In this document: positions 44,501 through 53,062 of the stretch, piece after piece
Numbering within the stretch: position 1 is the stretch's first letter
Layout of the letters: every line of letters starts with the position of its first letter
Assembly (NCBI RefSeq): GCF_001469215.1
Contig: NZ_LOFH01000001.1
Coordinates: 310,001 to 374,000, forward strand
Reading direction: 5' to 3'
Source of the DNA: Pseudoalteromonas sp. H105
GTDB lineage: Bacteria; Pseudomonadota; Gammaproteobacteria; Enterobacterales; Alteromonadaceae
Length of the DNA: 64,000 nt
Translations under genes and position numbers: made by a program
The notes under the pieces: model-generated
Databases searched by the model: none
What the model saw: the letters and a program-made list of their open reading frames with translations, nothing else
Told to the model about the DNA's origin: nothing

Positions 44501-45086
44501 CAGTAGCTGGCAAGCGACCACAGAGCAGTGGATACTCAGTGCACTGCAATGCCCATTGAACGATAATGGATTAAGCCTTGCTCAATTATCGCCCCGTGAT
44601 TGTTTAGTTGAAATGGAGTTTAATTTACCGCTTGCAAGCTTAAATGCTAAACAGCTTAATGCTGTACTCATAAAACATTTCGGCTTTAATCAAAGTAATC
44701 TTGAGTTTTTTGACGTGAAAGGGCTTTTAAAAGGTTTTGTTGATTTAATTTTTTGCTACCGCGGTCAGTATTTTATTTTAGATTACAAGTCGAATTATTT
44801 AGGGAATAACCCATGTGATTACGAGCAAGATTCGCTTGAACAAGCAATGAGTAGTCACCAATATCATTTACAGTATTTAATCTACACGGTTGCGCTTCAT
44901 CGCTTATTAAAGCAGCGAATTAAACATTACAGTGTGGAGCAACACTTAGGTGGGGTTTATTACACTTTTTTACGGGGGATGAGTGATGGTAAAGGCGTAT
45001 TCTTTAAAAAACTTACCAGCGAACAAGTGGCAATTTTAGATAGCTTGTTTACTCAACCAGCCCTGGTGCAAGGAGAATCATCATGA
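41496..45086 (+). CDS. recB: exodeoxyribonuclease V beta subunit RecB
   Basis: 3'-5' helicase and nuclease subunit of RecBCD. UvrD-type motifs: Walker A ASAGTGKTYTI near residue 20, VEQILVVTFTDAAT, VAMIDEFQDTDPVQY near 385, IGDPKQAIYGFRGAD near 415, RIVTMHASKGLEFPLVF near 745 and LLYVALTRA near 805. The C-terminal nuclease domain shows KGFVDLIF and YFILDYKSNYLG near 1080-1105, with the catalytic Asp-x-Lys. About 1196 aa (E. coli 1180). Start ATG 41496 with AAGGAGAG upstream, inside the end of recC. Overlaps recD by 4 bp. No ptrA between recC and recB. Confidence 0.95.
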   Translation: MQALNPLTMPLIGQSLIEASAGTGKTYTITGLYLRYLLGMQLADEPKASINKPLSVEQILVVTFTDAATQEIKDRVRSRIIAARDALLGLETKDELINGLIATIDDKHRAFDLLDAAAKSMDEAAIFTIHGFCQRMLKQHAFESGVAFNLEFILDEREILLETIKDFWRTFVYPLDKEKTDAILDVFPAPESLFSQVSSLLSKGSAQVTPQVNLDSVWQARDDYIRKIPTFKNACLNSEFIEAVKASGLSGAKTPARKGSLQALDDFCRGDDLFFKFGTSNYSFEVWSSDNLSNPIYYKKNQPLFCHDLLPQFDDLALLSSTINKGLGIAIVQHAANWVKKAVVKRKHEHSVITPDDLLSNLHSALSNEQGDALALKIAQLFPVAMIDEFQDTDPVQYGIFGKIYNQENTTLAMIGDPKQAIYGFRGADIFTYIGAKHAVAEQNQFTLGTNFRSSSDVVRSVNKLFSRHDNSFIYNDAIPFNPVMAKGKSPDDAFLIDNMPAEAFEFCVFADTVADENNKPTAKGVGQHHLAVHFANKIVTLLSQAAEGRACIGHTPVVAADICILVRDRVEAQIIKKALSDAKIASVYLSRESVFSQELTHHLLNFLTALHGQYNESLLRGVLAGPLFCLSYNEIYILADDEEKWQSYLNFFAYLGTMWHKQGAMAMLEHLLSHNQLSAKWQGLGYNVERWLTDYRHLSEILQQKQIELAGTLRLLRWFAQKVSQQDGEAVQVRLESDANLVRIVTMHASKGLEFPLVFMPFASGYRETKEALYHKDGQLIYDLSKTDDALQQAERERLAEDLRLLYVALTRAIHFCAIGIYNVGQGQSKRLAIQSSALGHVLFAGLDITSSDVWRSHLKAFCDDDHAMQYTMFTSEQLLEQGTLQLASTQRSAQVLSVNSVTADIEKDWRATSFSALSFKKHTDHLQPGRSDEDHEKDEFATGLDDVKSPYSFPKGAKPGSCLHEIFEQIDFTSPLNHPTNNEQNLVEVVEKSLKKFHIDSSWQATTEQWILSALQCPLNDNGLSLAQLSPRDCLVEMEFNLPLASLNAKQLNAVLIKHFGFNQSNLEFFDVKGLLKGFVDLIFCYRGQYFILDYKSNYLGNNPCDYEQDSLEQAMSSHQYHLQYLIYTVALHRLLKQRIKHYSVEQHLGGVYYTFLRGMSDGKGVFFKKLTSEQVAILDSLFTQPALVQGESS

Positions 45087-47062
45087 GTGATTTAAATGCA
45101 GCAAATGACTTACCATTCGATGATTTTCAATTAGATGAAACCGTTAAAACCGTGCCTCTGATCGATTATTTAATCACTGAGAATCGTTTAAAAGTGGTCG
45201 ATATAAAGCTTGCTCAGCTATTAACTGGCAATGTTACTGACGAGCCTGCTAACAATGATGTATTTCACTTAGTCTTATTGTTATGTATCGCAGGCCAAAG
45301 TCAGCATAGCTGCTTAAACTTAGATGACATAAATTGGCAAAATCCTTTTAATCTTCGCCAAGCTGATTTTACTAAAGTTCAAGGCAGCATACCCGATATC
45401 GTAAGCCCATTTAATAGTGAGTTTTCATCTAATTATGCAATGCGCTGTTTAGCGTCGCACCCAAGTGTCGGCGAGAAAAAACCGTTGCAATTATTAGGTA
45501 GCAGGCTCTACTTTGCGCGTCTTGCCGGGTATGAGCAAACATTATCATCGCGCTTATGTGGCATGAGTGAACGCGAGATTACCCTAGATAACACAAAGTT
45601 GGCAGAGTTATTAAATACGTATTTCCCCTCAGACAAAGCACCTAGAGACGCTCTCGACTGGCAAAAAGTAGCTTGTGCAATTGCAGCAACAAAAGGCTTT
45701 AGTGTGATTACCGGCGGGCCGGGTACGGGCAAAACCACCACAGTTACAAAATTGCTCGCTATTTTACAATCAGTGTACCAAAGTGCGCCATTAAGCATAA
45801 AGCTGGTAGCCCCAACAGGTAAAGCTGCTGCAAGATTGAGTGAATCAATTTTAAGTGCTAAACAACAATTAAAAGCCTTAATCCCAACCGATGTTGAGCC
45901 ACTGATCCCGCAAAGTGCGCAAACAATTCATCGTTTATTAGGGGTAAAACCCTTTACGAATAAATTTAAACACACCAGCATCAACCCACTGCATTTAGAT
46001 GTGCTGATCATTGATGAGGCATCAATGGTGGATTTATCCCTAATGGCTAAACTAATTGAGGCTTTACCTGCTCATGCAAGGTTAATATTATTGGGCGATA
46101 AAGACCAATTAGCGTCTGTGGATACGGGCAGTGTGATGAGTGATTTATGTCAGGGTTTAGCGCTTGGTCAAACACCAAGTTATTCAGCACAGCGTTGTAA
46201 TGTACTAAATCAGCTGTGTTTTAATGGTACACAACAGCTTCAACCTCAGCAAAGCACATTTAAACTGGCCGATTGCATTGCATTTTTACAACACAGTTAT
46301 CGGTTTGATGCGAAAAGTGGTATTGGTGAATTAGCTCTGGCCGTAAATACCAACAACAGTGGCAAGCTTAACTACGTTGAGCAAGAGATTGGCTCAGGGA
46401 AGTTTAGTGATGTTATTTTAGATTACGATATAGTTACTAAGCCGATTGAAAAATTGGTGCACAGCGCAGCAAATCATTACAGCGAGTACTTGAACCTTAT
46501 TAAACAGAAGGCGCCGACAGCACATATTCATGAGGCGTTTGGTAAATACCAATTACTTGCCGCTGTGCGTGAGGGTGACTATGGCGTAAACAGTTTAAAT
46601 CAACGCATAGAGAAACAATTGCACGCTTTAGGGCTCATCAACACCCAAGCTAATAATCGCCATTATTTAGGCTTACCTATCATGATCGCGCAAAACGATT
46701 ATCAATTAAAGTTGTTTAATGGCGATATTGGTATTTTACTGCATGACGAAAACGGTCAACTTAAAGCAGTATTTATCGATGAGCAAGGTAATGAACGTGC
46801 TTTTTCACCAGCACGGTTGCCGGCTCATGACAAAGTGTATGTCATGACGATACATAAATCTCAAGGCTCAGAATTTCAGTACACAGCCATGGTATTACCG
46901 CCAGCCAACCAAGCCAGTGCAGGTATTAATCGCCAGCTAGTTTACACAGGTATTACCCGCGCAAAGCAAAAGTTTGAGCTGGTGGCTGATAAAAAAGTAT
47001 TACTGATGGCGATGAATAAAGCCGTTAGCAGAGCGTCAGGGTTATATGAACGGTTAATGTAG
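45083..47062 (+). CDS. recD: exodeoxyribonuclease V alpha subunit RecD
   Basis: 5'-3' helicase subunit of RecBCD. Walker A ITGGPGTGKTTTVTKLL near residue 210, VAPTGKAAARLSESI, VLIIDEASMVDLSLM near 308 (Walker B), RLILLGDKDQLASVDTGSV, and the late motifs YVMTIHKSQGSEFQ and VYTGITRAKQ. 659 aa (E. coli 608). The start codon overlaps the recB stop (ATGA), implying coupled translation. Confidence 0.95.
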   Translation: MSDLNAANDLPFDDFQLDETVKTVPLIDYLITENRLKVVDIKLAQLLTGNVTDEPANNDVFHLVLLLCIAGQSQHSCLNLDDINWQNPFNLRQADFTKVQGSIPDIVSPFNSEFSSNYAMRCLASHPSVGEKKPLQLLGSRLYFARLAGYEQTLSSRLCGMSEREITLDNTKLAELLNTYFPSDKAPRDALDWQKVACAIAATKGFSVITGGPGTGKTTTVTKLLAILQSVYQSAPLSIKLVAPTGKAAARLSESILSAKQQLKALIPTDVEPLIPQSAQTIHRLLGVKPFTNKFKHTSINPLHLDVLIIDEASMVDLSLMAKLIEALPAHARLILLGDKDQLASVDTGSVMSDLCQGLALGQTPSYSAQRCNVLNQLCFNGTQQLQPQQSTFKLADCIAFLQHSYRFDAKSGIGELALAVNTNNSGKLNYVEQEIGSGKFSDVILDYDIVTKPIEKLVHSAANHYSEYLNLIKQKAPTAHIHEAFGKYQLLAAVREGDYGVNSLNQRIEKQLHALGLINTQANNRHYLGLPIMIAQNDYQLKLFNGDIGILLHDENGQLKAVFIDEQGNERAFSPARLPAHDKVYVMTIHKSQGSEFQYTAMVLPPANQASAGINRQLVYTGITRAKQKFELVADKKVLLMAMNKAVSRASGLYERLM

Positions 47063-47206
47063 CTGATTTTAAATAACTGATATTTAGTCTCTTTCAATGG
47101 GTATAATACCTAATGGTAGCTGCTAGCAATAGGTATATCCTCTGGGCCGATGTTAAGTTTAAGGTGTATTTGGAGTTAACTAATAATTTTAAAATGAAAA
47201 CCAAAG

Positions 47207-49771
47207 CTAATGGTTTTCATTATTTGTAGTGATTAGTTTTAACCAATCATCCTCAGCTAATGGTTTGGATAATAAATACCCTTGGATTAAATCACAGCCA
47301 CATTTTTTTAAATAATTATACTGAGTTATGCTTTCCACCCCTTCAGCAACAGTTATGACTTCCATTATTTTTGCCATATCAATGATAAGCCTTATTATAT
47401 TTTTTGGGGACTGTTCTTTACTGATAGTATCAATAAAACATTTATCAATTTTTAATTCAGATATTGGGAGGTCTTTTAAGTAGTTAAGGCTGGAATATCC
47501 AGTTCCAAAATCATCAATTGAAAACTCGAACCCTATTAGACTCAAATCAAACATCACCTGTTTTACCAATGCAATATCACTTATTAATGTGGTTTCTGTT
47601 AATTCTAAGTTTAATTGAGTTGGGGGTATTCTCCATTTAGCGATTAGTCTTTTTAGTTTAGCACTAAAGTCACTTTGCACTATTTGTTTACTACTGATGT
47701 TAACCGAAACTTTAGGGGGGGGTTCTTGATCATTAAGTTGGGCTAAAATTTGGCATACTCTTTCTAATACCCAATCGCCTATATTAATAATTGCATCTGT
47801 TTTTTCCGCAATTGGAATAAATTCTGAAGGGCTGACAAACCCCAAGGTATCAGACTCCCACCTGATCAATGCTTCAGATGCGATTATAGTATTAAGGTCT
47901 GAGAATTGAGGCTGAAAAACTACTTTGAGCTCATTTTTTATTTTTTCCCCATTGACCTCTATTTCAATTTGTTTGATTCTCTTGTATTTTTGTAGTTCAT
48001 TTGCGCCTAAGTGGTAGTATCCGAAAGGTGCTAGGTGCTTTGACTGCTTTAAAGCATGCTCCAATACATTAATCATTGACTCTAATGTATATTCATTTGT
48101 TGGTAATAAGATACTGCCCATTGATATCGTAATCTTTTGTAAATTACCATTTATAAAAGTATCAAAAATTGTAGGGGTCAATAACCGTTCTTCGAGGCTT
48201 TTTACCTTTGTGGATAACTGCTCAGGTTGCGAGGTTTGACTGTTCGATAAAATATAAAACGAATCAGTGCCTTTTTTATATATTTTAAATTGGTCCCCTA
48301 TTAACTTGCTGATAGTTTCACCGACAAACTTAATCAATTTATTAACACATTCTATGCCATATTTTAAGTTAAGCCTTGAAATACTATCGATATCAACAAT
48401 TGCGCAATAAAGAAACGATTTTTGTATCTTCCCCAAAGATAAAATTTCTTTTACCTCTTTATCAAACCAGGTCTGATTTTTATAACCTGATATAGGATCA
48501 GTGTAAATCATTTTATAAATCGTATCGTTGGCTTCTATTCGCTCACTGATATCTCTCACAATACCGATATAATATTCTTTACCATCAAAGTTACTTTTGG
48601 TTAAAGACAACTCCATCTGGAATGTTTCACCATTTTTCCTTTTACCGGGTAGCTGTCTTCCAACACCTATAATTTTCGCATTTCCTGTTTGAATGTAAGC
48701 CTCTAGGTACTTTCCATGTTTTGATGCATAGGGCTCTGGCATTAATTTGCTAACATTCATATTAATAAAGTCAGCGTTATCAAAACCAAAAATATCTATG
48801 GCCACTTGATTAACGCTTTTTATCAACCCTTGCTGATCAATCGTGATAACAGCATCTTTAAGATTGTCTACTAAATTGTTTAAATATAAGGTTTTGTCTT
48901 TTTCTTTTTGTATTAACTTTTTTTCATGGGTTATATCTTCAATAGCTCCATATACCCTTATAACTGTTCCGTCACTATCACATTCAACTTGCCCGATAGT
49001 CCGTATAATCTTTTGATTATTGTTTGCATCAACAAAAGCGAGTTCAGCTTGATATCTTTTTTTATTCTGAATTGCATTTTCAAAGTGATGAGTAATTATT
49101 TTTTGATCTTCACCAGAGTAACAGGCAAGCGCTTTATCTACATCGATTGGTTCATTCAGAGAAAAACCATAAATAGTGTAAACTTCTTCTGACCAGTATA
49201 ATTGCTGAGCCCTTAAATCAAATTCCCATGCACCGGTTTTAGATATTTTGCCAACTTCATCTAGTAGTTTTTTCTGAATATTAATGTGCTTAGAGTGAAG
49301 AGCACTTTGAAGAATTTCACTTGTACAAGATGCAAAAGACTCAAACAAATATTGGCTATGAAATAGGTTTTCTATTGGTTGATGATAAAGGGCAACTAAA
49401 ATGCCTACCGGGGAATTTTCTTCATTTGTAATTGGTACCCCTATATATCCATTGACGTTTAAATCTATTAATACAGTATCTTTGGGAAATGCTGCTGAAA
49501 CCTGTTTTGCATAAATACATACTTCACTATTAAATACCTTTTCACACGGACTATTGACTAGTTCATACGAAATATTTTCAACAATTTCTAGCTTTTTTAA
49601 CGTAATAATTGAGTGGGCGACATCCGCTTTCTCATTCGTTGACGCGAGAAATATAAAATCTGCATGTAGTAAATTATTGAGTTTCTGTAATCTTTTACTT
49701 AACAGTGGAAACATTTCTAGCACTATTTCAGAAAAATCAGCACGAGTTAAACACTTTTTTAGTTGGGCCAT
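47207..49771 (-). CDS. GAF-PAS-PAS-GGDEF-EAL signalling protein, degenerate GGDEF
   Basis: 854-aa cytoplasmic protein without membrane segments. A GAF-like domain (about 15-160), two PAS domains (about 170-285 and 295-410, the second with ITIDQQGLIKSVNQ and FQMELSLTKSNF), a GGDEF domain (about 420-580) and an EAL domain (about 600-850). The GGDEF signature is replaced by KGTDSF and the allosteric site is not evident, so it should not make c-di-GMP; the EAL domain keeps SEALIRW, VSVNIS, LELTET, DDFGTGYSS, KIDK, VAEGVE and QGYLL, so hydrolysis is expected. Monocistronic, convergent with recD. Confidence 0.9.
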   Translation of the reverse strand: MAQLKKCLTRADFSEIVLEMFPLLSKRLQKLNNLLHADFIFLASTNEKADVAHSIITLKKLEIVENISYELVNSPCEKVFNSEVCIYAKQVSAAFPKDTVLIDLNVNGYIGVPITNEENSPVGILVALYHQPIENLFHSQYLFESFASCTSEILQSALHSKHINIQKKLLDEVGKISKTGAWEFDLRAQQLYWSEEVYTIYGFSLNEPIDVDKALACYSGEDQKIITHHFENAIQNKKRYQAELAFVDANNNQKIIRTIGQVECDSDGTVIRVYGAIEDITHEKKLIQKEKDKTLYLNNLVDNLKDAVITIDQQGLIKSVNQVAIDIFGFDNADFINMNVSKLMPEPYASKHGKYLEAYIQTGNAKIIGVGRQLPGKRKNGETFQMELSLTKSNFDGKEYYIGIVRDISERIEANDTIYKMIYTDPISGYKNQTWFDKEVKEILSLGKIQKSFLYCAIVDIDSISRLNLKYGIECVNKLIKFVGETISKLIGDQFKIYKKGTDSFYILSNSQTSQPEQLSTKVKSLEERLLTPTIFDTFINGNLQKITISMGSILLPTNEYTLESMINVLEHALKQSKHLAPFGYYHLGANELQKYKRIKQIEIEVNGEKIKNELKVVFQPQFSDLNTIIASEALIRWESDTLGFVSPSEFIPIAEKTDAIINIGDWVLERVCQILAQLNDQEPPPKVSVNISSKQIVQSDFSAKLKRLIAKWRIPPTQLNLELTETTLISDIALVKQVMFDLSLIGFEFSIDDFGTGYSSLNYLKDLPISELKIDKCFIDTISKEQSPKNIIRLIIDMAKIMEVITVAEGVESITQYNYLKKCGCDLIQGYLLSKPLAEDDWLKLITTNNENH

Positions 49772-50217
49772 TTATATTTCCAAAATATATTTATCAATTC
49801 TGTTTCAATACTTAAACATCTTTTCCTATTTTAAGTTAAACATAATTTGTATTGCAATAAATTTGCAGTAAATACCCTTTTTAGGGTTTTTAATGGGTTT
49901 GTTTATTTTGTTTTTTGTTTTATATTGGCTAATTTATTCCAATGATTGAGCTTTGAGTGTGCGCATTTTATTCAGGTAAGGGGTTGGGAGTGCGAGATGC
50001 CTAAAACGGGGGGTAAAGAGGTGATGTTTAAAACTAGATAGCGATTTCTGAAATGTGTATTATTGAAAGGCGTCCTACACTTATAAGCTCGGGTGTAAGG
50101 CGAATATAAAGAGTTCTATTATCTAAATTAAAGCAAAATTATTACTGAATTAAGGTTGTTTTACAATGTCGTTAAATACGAGCGCAATTTAGCGTTTTAC
50201 GCTGTAAGGGCAAGAGT
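49772..50217. other. gene-free stretch upstream of the DUF924 gene
   Basis: 446 bp between divergent genes, AT-rich in its left half. A weak ACCCT-TTTT-AGGGT hairpin followed by T is at 49874-49890. No ORF with a credible ribosome site and no clear promoter could be assigned; it probably holds both genes' promoters. Confidence 0.45.
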
Positions 50218-50754
50218 ATGTATAAAGAAATTATTACATTTTGGTTTACAGAGCTTGAGCCCACACAGTGGTGGCAAAAAGAGTCTGCATTTGATCAAAT
50301 GATTAAATCACGGTTTGGTGATTTACATAATCAAGCTATCGCCTGTGAGCTGGTTGATTGGCGTGAAAGCCCATTGGGGAGTCTGGCTGAAATTATAGTG
50401 TTGGACCAATTTTCGCGTAATATTTACCGCGATAAGGCAGCATCGTTTTCATCCGATTCAATGGCATTAACCCTTGCACAATGCGCCATTGCCAAGGGGG
50501 TTGATACCCAATTGTCTCCCGAACAGCGTGTATTCCTTTATATGCCATTTATGCACAGTGAGTCAAAGGTGATACATAAGGAAGCCGTTAAACTATTTAG
50601 CGCCCTTGGCATTGAGAATAATATTAATTTTGAATATAAGCATAAGGCCATTATTGACAAATTTGGCCGCTACCCTCACCGAAATGACATTTTAGGGCGC
50701 GTATCTACACCGGATGAAATCGAATTTCTGAAACGACCTAACTCAGGCTTTTAA
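50218..50754 (+). CDS. DUF924 family protein
   Basis: 178-aa soluble protein of the DUF924 (YpjD/TPR-like helical) family, function unknown. Recognisable features: ITFWFTELEPTQWWQKESAFDQMI at the start, LAEIIVLDQFSRNIYRDKAASF near residues 55-75, FLYMPFMHSES near 103, and FGRYPHRNDILGR near 143. Ribosome site GGCAAGAG is weak. It is 48 bp upstream of the GNAT gene and may be co-transcribed with it. Confidence 0.88.
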   Translation: MYKEIITFWFTELEPTQWWQKESAFDQMIKSRFGDLHNQAIACELVDWRESPLGSLAEIIVLDQFSRNIYRDKAASFSSDSMALTLAQCAIAKGVDTQLSPEQRVFLYMPFMHSESKVIHKEAVKLFSALGIENNINFEYKHKAIIDKFGRYPHRNDILGRVSTPDEIEFLKRPNSGF

Positions 50755-50802
50755 TCAATCAAACCGTATTTGATTGTGTAGTTAAACAAGGAGGATTGAA
50801 TC

Positions 50803-51303
50803 GTGATAGCATTTAGCACTCGTCGCCTAAGCGTTAAGGAAGTATCACGCAACGTTTCTTTGGTTGAACAACAGGCTTTAATCAAAAGCATACCTGATAT
50901 TTTGACACCAGAGGTGGTTGAATGCTTACCGGTTTATTTTCATGGTATCGATAATGAAGACCGAGCGGGTATTTGGCTGGATAAAATGATGTTAGAAAGT
51001 CGCTTGATGACAGTGAGTTCGGATTCAGGGCAAACTATTGGGTTTTTATTTGCATCAACAGACAATGGGCGATGTGTACATATCGGGTATTTACTCGCTA
51101 AAGAGCATTGGGGGCAAGGTTTAGCCAGCGATTTAATAACAGGGTTTATAACTGAGGTAGTAAACACACAGTCATGGACTTCGCTCATAGCGGGTGTTGA
51201 TCCAGCTAATCTAGGTTCAATAAAGTTACTGACTAAATGCGGATTTGTTCAACGGTTTATGAATGAACAGGGGGTTATTTTTTATGAATACCGTCTTCGC
51301 TAA
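50803..51303 (+). CDS. GNAT family N-acetyltransferase
   Basis: 166-aa acetyltransferase of the GNAT fold. The acetyl-CoA loop is seen in IGYLLAKEHWGQGLASDLITGFI (Q/R-x-x-G-x-G/A variant GQGLAS) near residue 93, followed by LIAGVDPANLGSIKLLTKCGF near 128, the usual RimJ/RimL-type ending. Start is GTG 50803 with a strong AAGGAGG eight bases upstream. Substrate unknown. Confidence 0.87.
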   Translation: MIAFSTRRLSVKEVSRNVSLVEQQALIKSIPDILTPEVVECLPVYFHGIDNEDRAGIWLDKMMLESRLMTVSSDSGQTIGFLFASTDNGRCVHIGYLLAKEHWGQGLASDLITGFITEVVNTQSWTSLIAGVDPANLGSIKLLTKCGFVQRFMNEQGVIFYEYRLR

Positions 51304-51321
51304 GCCTCCTAATATGAACCC

Positions 51322-51344
51322 CTGCGCTTACTCAGAAAGCGCAG
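51322..51344. terminator. hairpin between convergent genes
   Basis: Perfect 8-bp stem CTGCGCTT / AAGCGCAG with a 7-nt loop, between the GNAT gene and the sugar dehydrogenase gene. No strong U-run on either strand; a likely shared 3'-end hairpin. Confidence 0.5.
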
Positions 51345-51362
51345 AAGTATTCTGTCATCAAG

Positions 51363-52511
51363 CTACTCAGGTTGTATAAGCAGTAGTTTTGCACTTTTTC
51401 CATCGGTTAAAACAGCCACATTACCGCTTGAAGTAATAAACACATCCCTCAATCGCCCTGATATTTCAGAGAACACATCTAATTGATCAAATTGACCCGA
51501 TGCTAAATTGACACTAATGAGTTTTTTATCGACTAATGTGGTTATGAGCACGTGCTTCTGTAGCGAGGGGAATGCGCTGTGTTTAGACCCGTAATAAGCC
51601 ATGCCTGAAGGCGCTATTGAAGGTGTCCAATCGACAAGTGGTTTTTTCATCCCGGGATAGTCTTGAAAAGGAGAAATACGTGCTTGTGAGTAATCTTTAC
51701 CGTAGGTTATGACTGGCCAGCCATAATTAGTACCGGCGGTTAAGTAATTTAATTCATCACCTCCAGCAGGGCCATGTTCATGGCTAACAATGTGCTTAGT
51801 GTCGTAATCGTAAACCAGGCCTTGTGTGTTACGGTGACCTAGCGAAAAAACAGCGCGAGCACTTTTGTTTTCATGATCAATAAAGGGATTATTATTTGGT
51901 AAGCTACCATCTAAATGTATACGCAATACTTTACCTAGTTGACTGCTCTTTACCTGTGCCTGCTCGCGATGGTCAAACCCATCGCCACTTGAAAATACTA
52001 ATGTATTATCAGGGAGTATAAGTGCACGACCAGCATAATGCTGAGGCGTATTTTTGTCTGTGGTTACTTTATAAATAATCTCGGGCTGAGTGAAATGATC
52101 GCCATTAAATACTGCTTTGGCAATAACTAATCGATTTGCTTCAAGTTTACCTTGCGCATAGGTAAAAATAATTTCTTTTGACTGGGTGTAATCAGGCGAC
52201 ATAACCACATCGAGCAAACCGCCTTGCCCGGCTACATATAAACCCGGTAGGTCAACTTTAACAGTGGTTTGATGGCTATCTTTGACGATTACGACATGAC
52301 CATCACGTTGGGTAATTAACCAACTACCATCAGGCAATTCTATCATGCTCCATGGTGACTTTAATTCATTGGCAAGCGTTGTAATTTTGTATTGCTCTGA
52401 GGGTAATACTGAGGCTGCATTGACTGTTGTGGCAAAAAAGCCACACAGTAATAAACAACACAGAGATTGTTTACTGTTTAAGCCTTTGGTAATGTCAATA
52501 AAACGCTTCAT
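51363..52511 (-). CDS. PQQ-dependent aldose sugar dehydrogenase (YliI/Asd-like)
   Basis: Periplasmic beta-propeller enzyme that oxidises aldose sugars with PQQ, of the soluble glucose-dehydrogenase family. Signal peptide of about 33 residues (LCCLLLCGFFATTVNA). Family motifs: LKSPWSMIELPDGSWLITQR, LSRQ-like GLYVAGQGGLLDV, AGRALILPDNTLVFSSGDG, LGHRNTQGLVYD and EHGPAGGDELNYLTAGTNYGWP. About 382 aa (E. coli YliI 371). Start ATG 52511 is preferred because it gives a clean signal peptide and avoids overlap with the divergent gene at 52529; the frame continues 16 codons upstream. PQQ synthesis genes are not in the window. Confidence 0.88.
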   Translation of the reverse strand: MKRFIDITKGLNSKQSLCCLLLCGFFATTVNAASVLPSEQYKITTLANELKSPWSMIELPDGSWLITQRDGHVVIVKDSHQTTVKVDLPGLYVAGQGGLLDVVMSPDYTQSKEIIFTYAQGKLEANRLVIAKAVFNGDHFTQPEIIYKVTTDKNTPQHYAGRALILPDNTLVFSSGDGFDHREQAQVKSSQLGKVLRIHLDGSLPNNNPFIDHENKSARAVFSLGHRNTQGLVYDYDTKHIVSHEHGPAGGDELNYLTAGTNYGWPVITYGKDYSQARISPFQDYPGMKKPLVDWTPSIAPSGMAYYGSKHSAFPSLQKHVLITTLVDKKLISVNLASGQFDQLDVFSEISGRLRDVFITSSGNVAVLTDGKSAKLLLIQPE

Positions 52512-52528
52512 TTTTAGTTGAGATAACC

Positions 52529-52987
52529 ATGCCATTTCTAACACGTTTGCTGCCTTCATTTTTAGCTTCCTGGTTACTTACATTTACACTTGCTAGCTTG
52601 TTTCATAGTCAATACGTTGTCAATCAATTAGTTAATGTAGATGTTGCGGTTAGTTTTAGTGATCGTGTGAGTTTAACTCTCGCTGACTGGTTAGGCTTAT
52701 TGCCTACTTATGGCGCAATTATCGCTATTGCATTGGCGATTGCATTTTTTGTTGCTAGTTGGTTTAACAAAAAATTTATAAATTTCAGGGCAGGGGTATT
52801 CATCGTGGCTGGAGTAGCGGCTTTTACCGCTGTACTCATTGCCATTGAGTCAATTATGAATATTCACCTTATCGCGGGTGCCAGAGGGTGGGGCTTTTAC
52901 ACCCAACTGTTTGCAGGAGCAATGGGAGGCTATACTTTTTCGGTGCTAATGCAGAGTTCAAAAAAAGAAGCCTTTAAAGAAGTTTAG
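52529..52987 (+). CDS. hypothetical four-helix membrane protein
   Basis: 152 aa with four hydrophobic segments (about residues 8-25, 58-80, 87-105, 120-142). I recognise no family. Its ATG at 52529 lies 17 bp from the divergent sugar dehydrogenase start, so the two share a very short promoter region. Function not assigned. Confidence 0.75.
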   Translation: MPFLTRLLPSFLASWLLTFTLASLFHSQYVVNQLVNVDVAVSFSDRVSLTLADWLGLLPTYGAIIAIALAIAFFVASWFNKKFINFRAGVFIVAGVAAFTAVLIAIESIMNIHLIAGARGWGFYTQLFAGAMGGYTFSVLMQSSKKEAFKEV

Positions 52988-53062
52988 TTCGTGACCACAA
53001 TATGAATTCTCAAACCAGAATTTAAAGCCGCAAATTCACATCGCGGCCTTACTAAGTGATTA

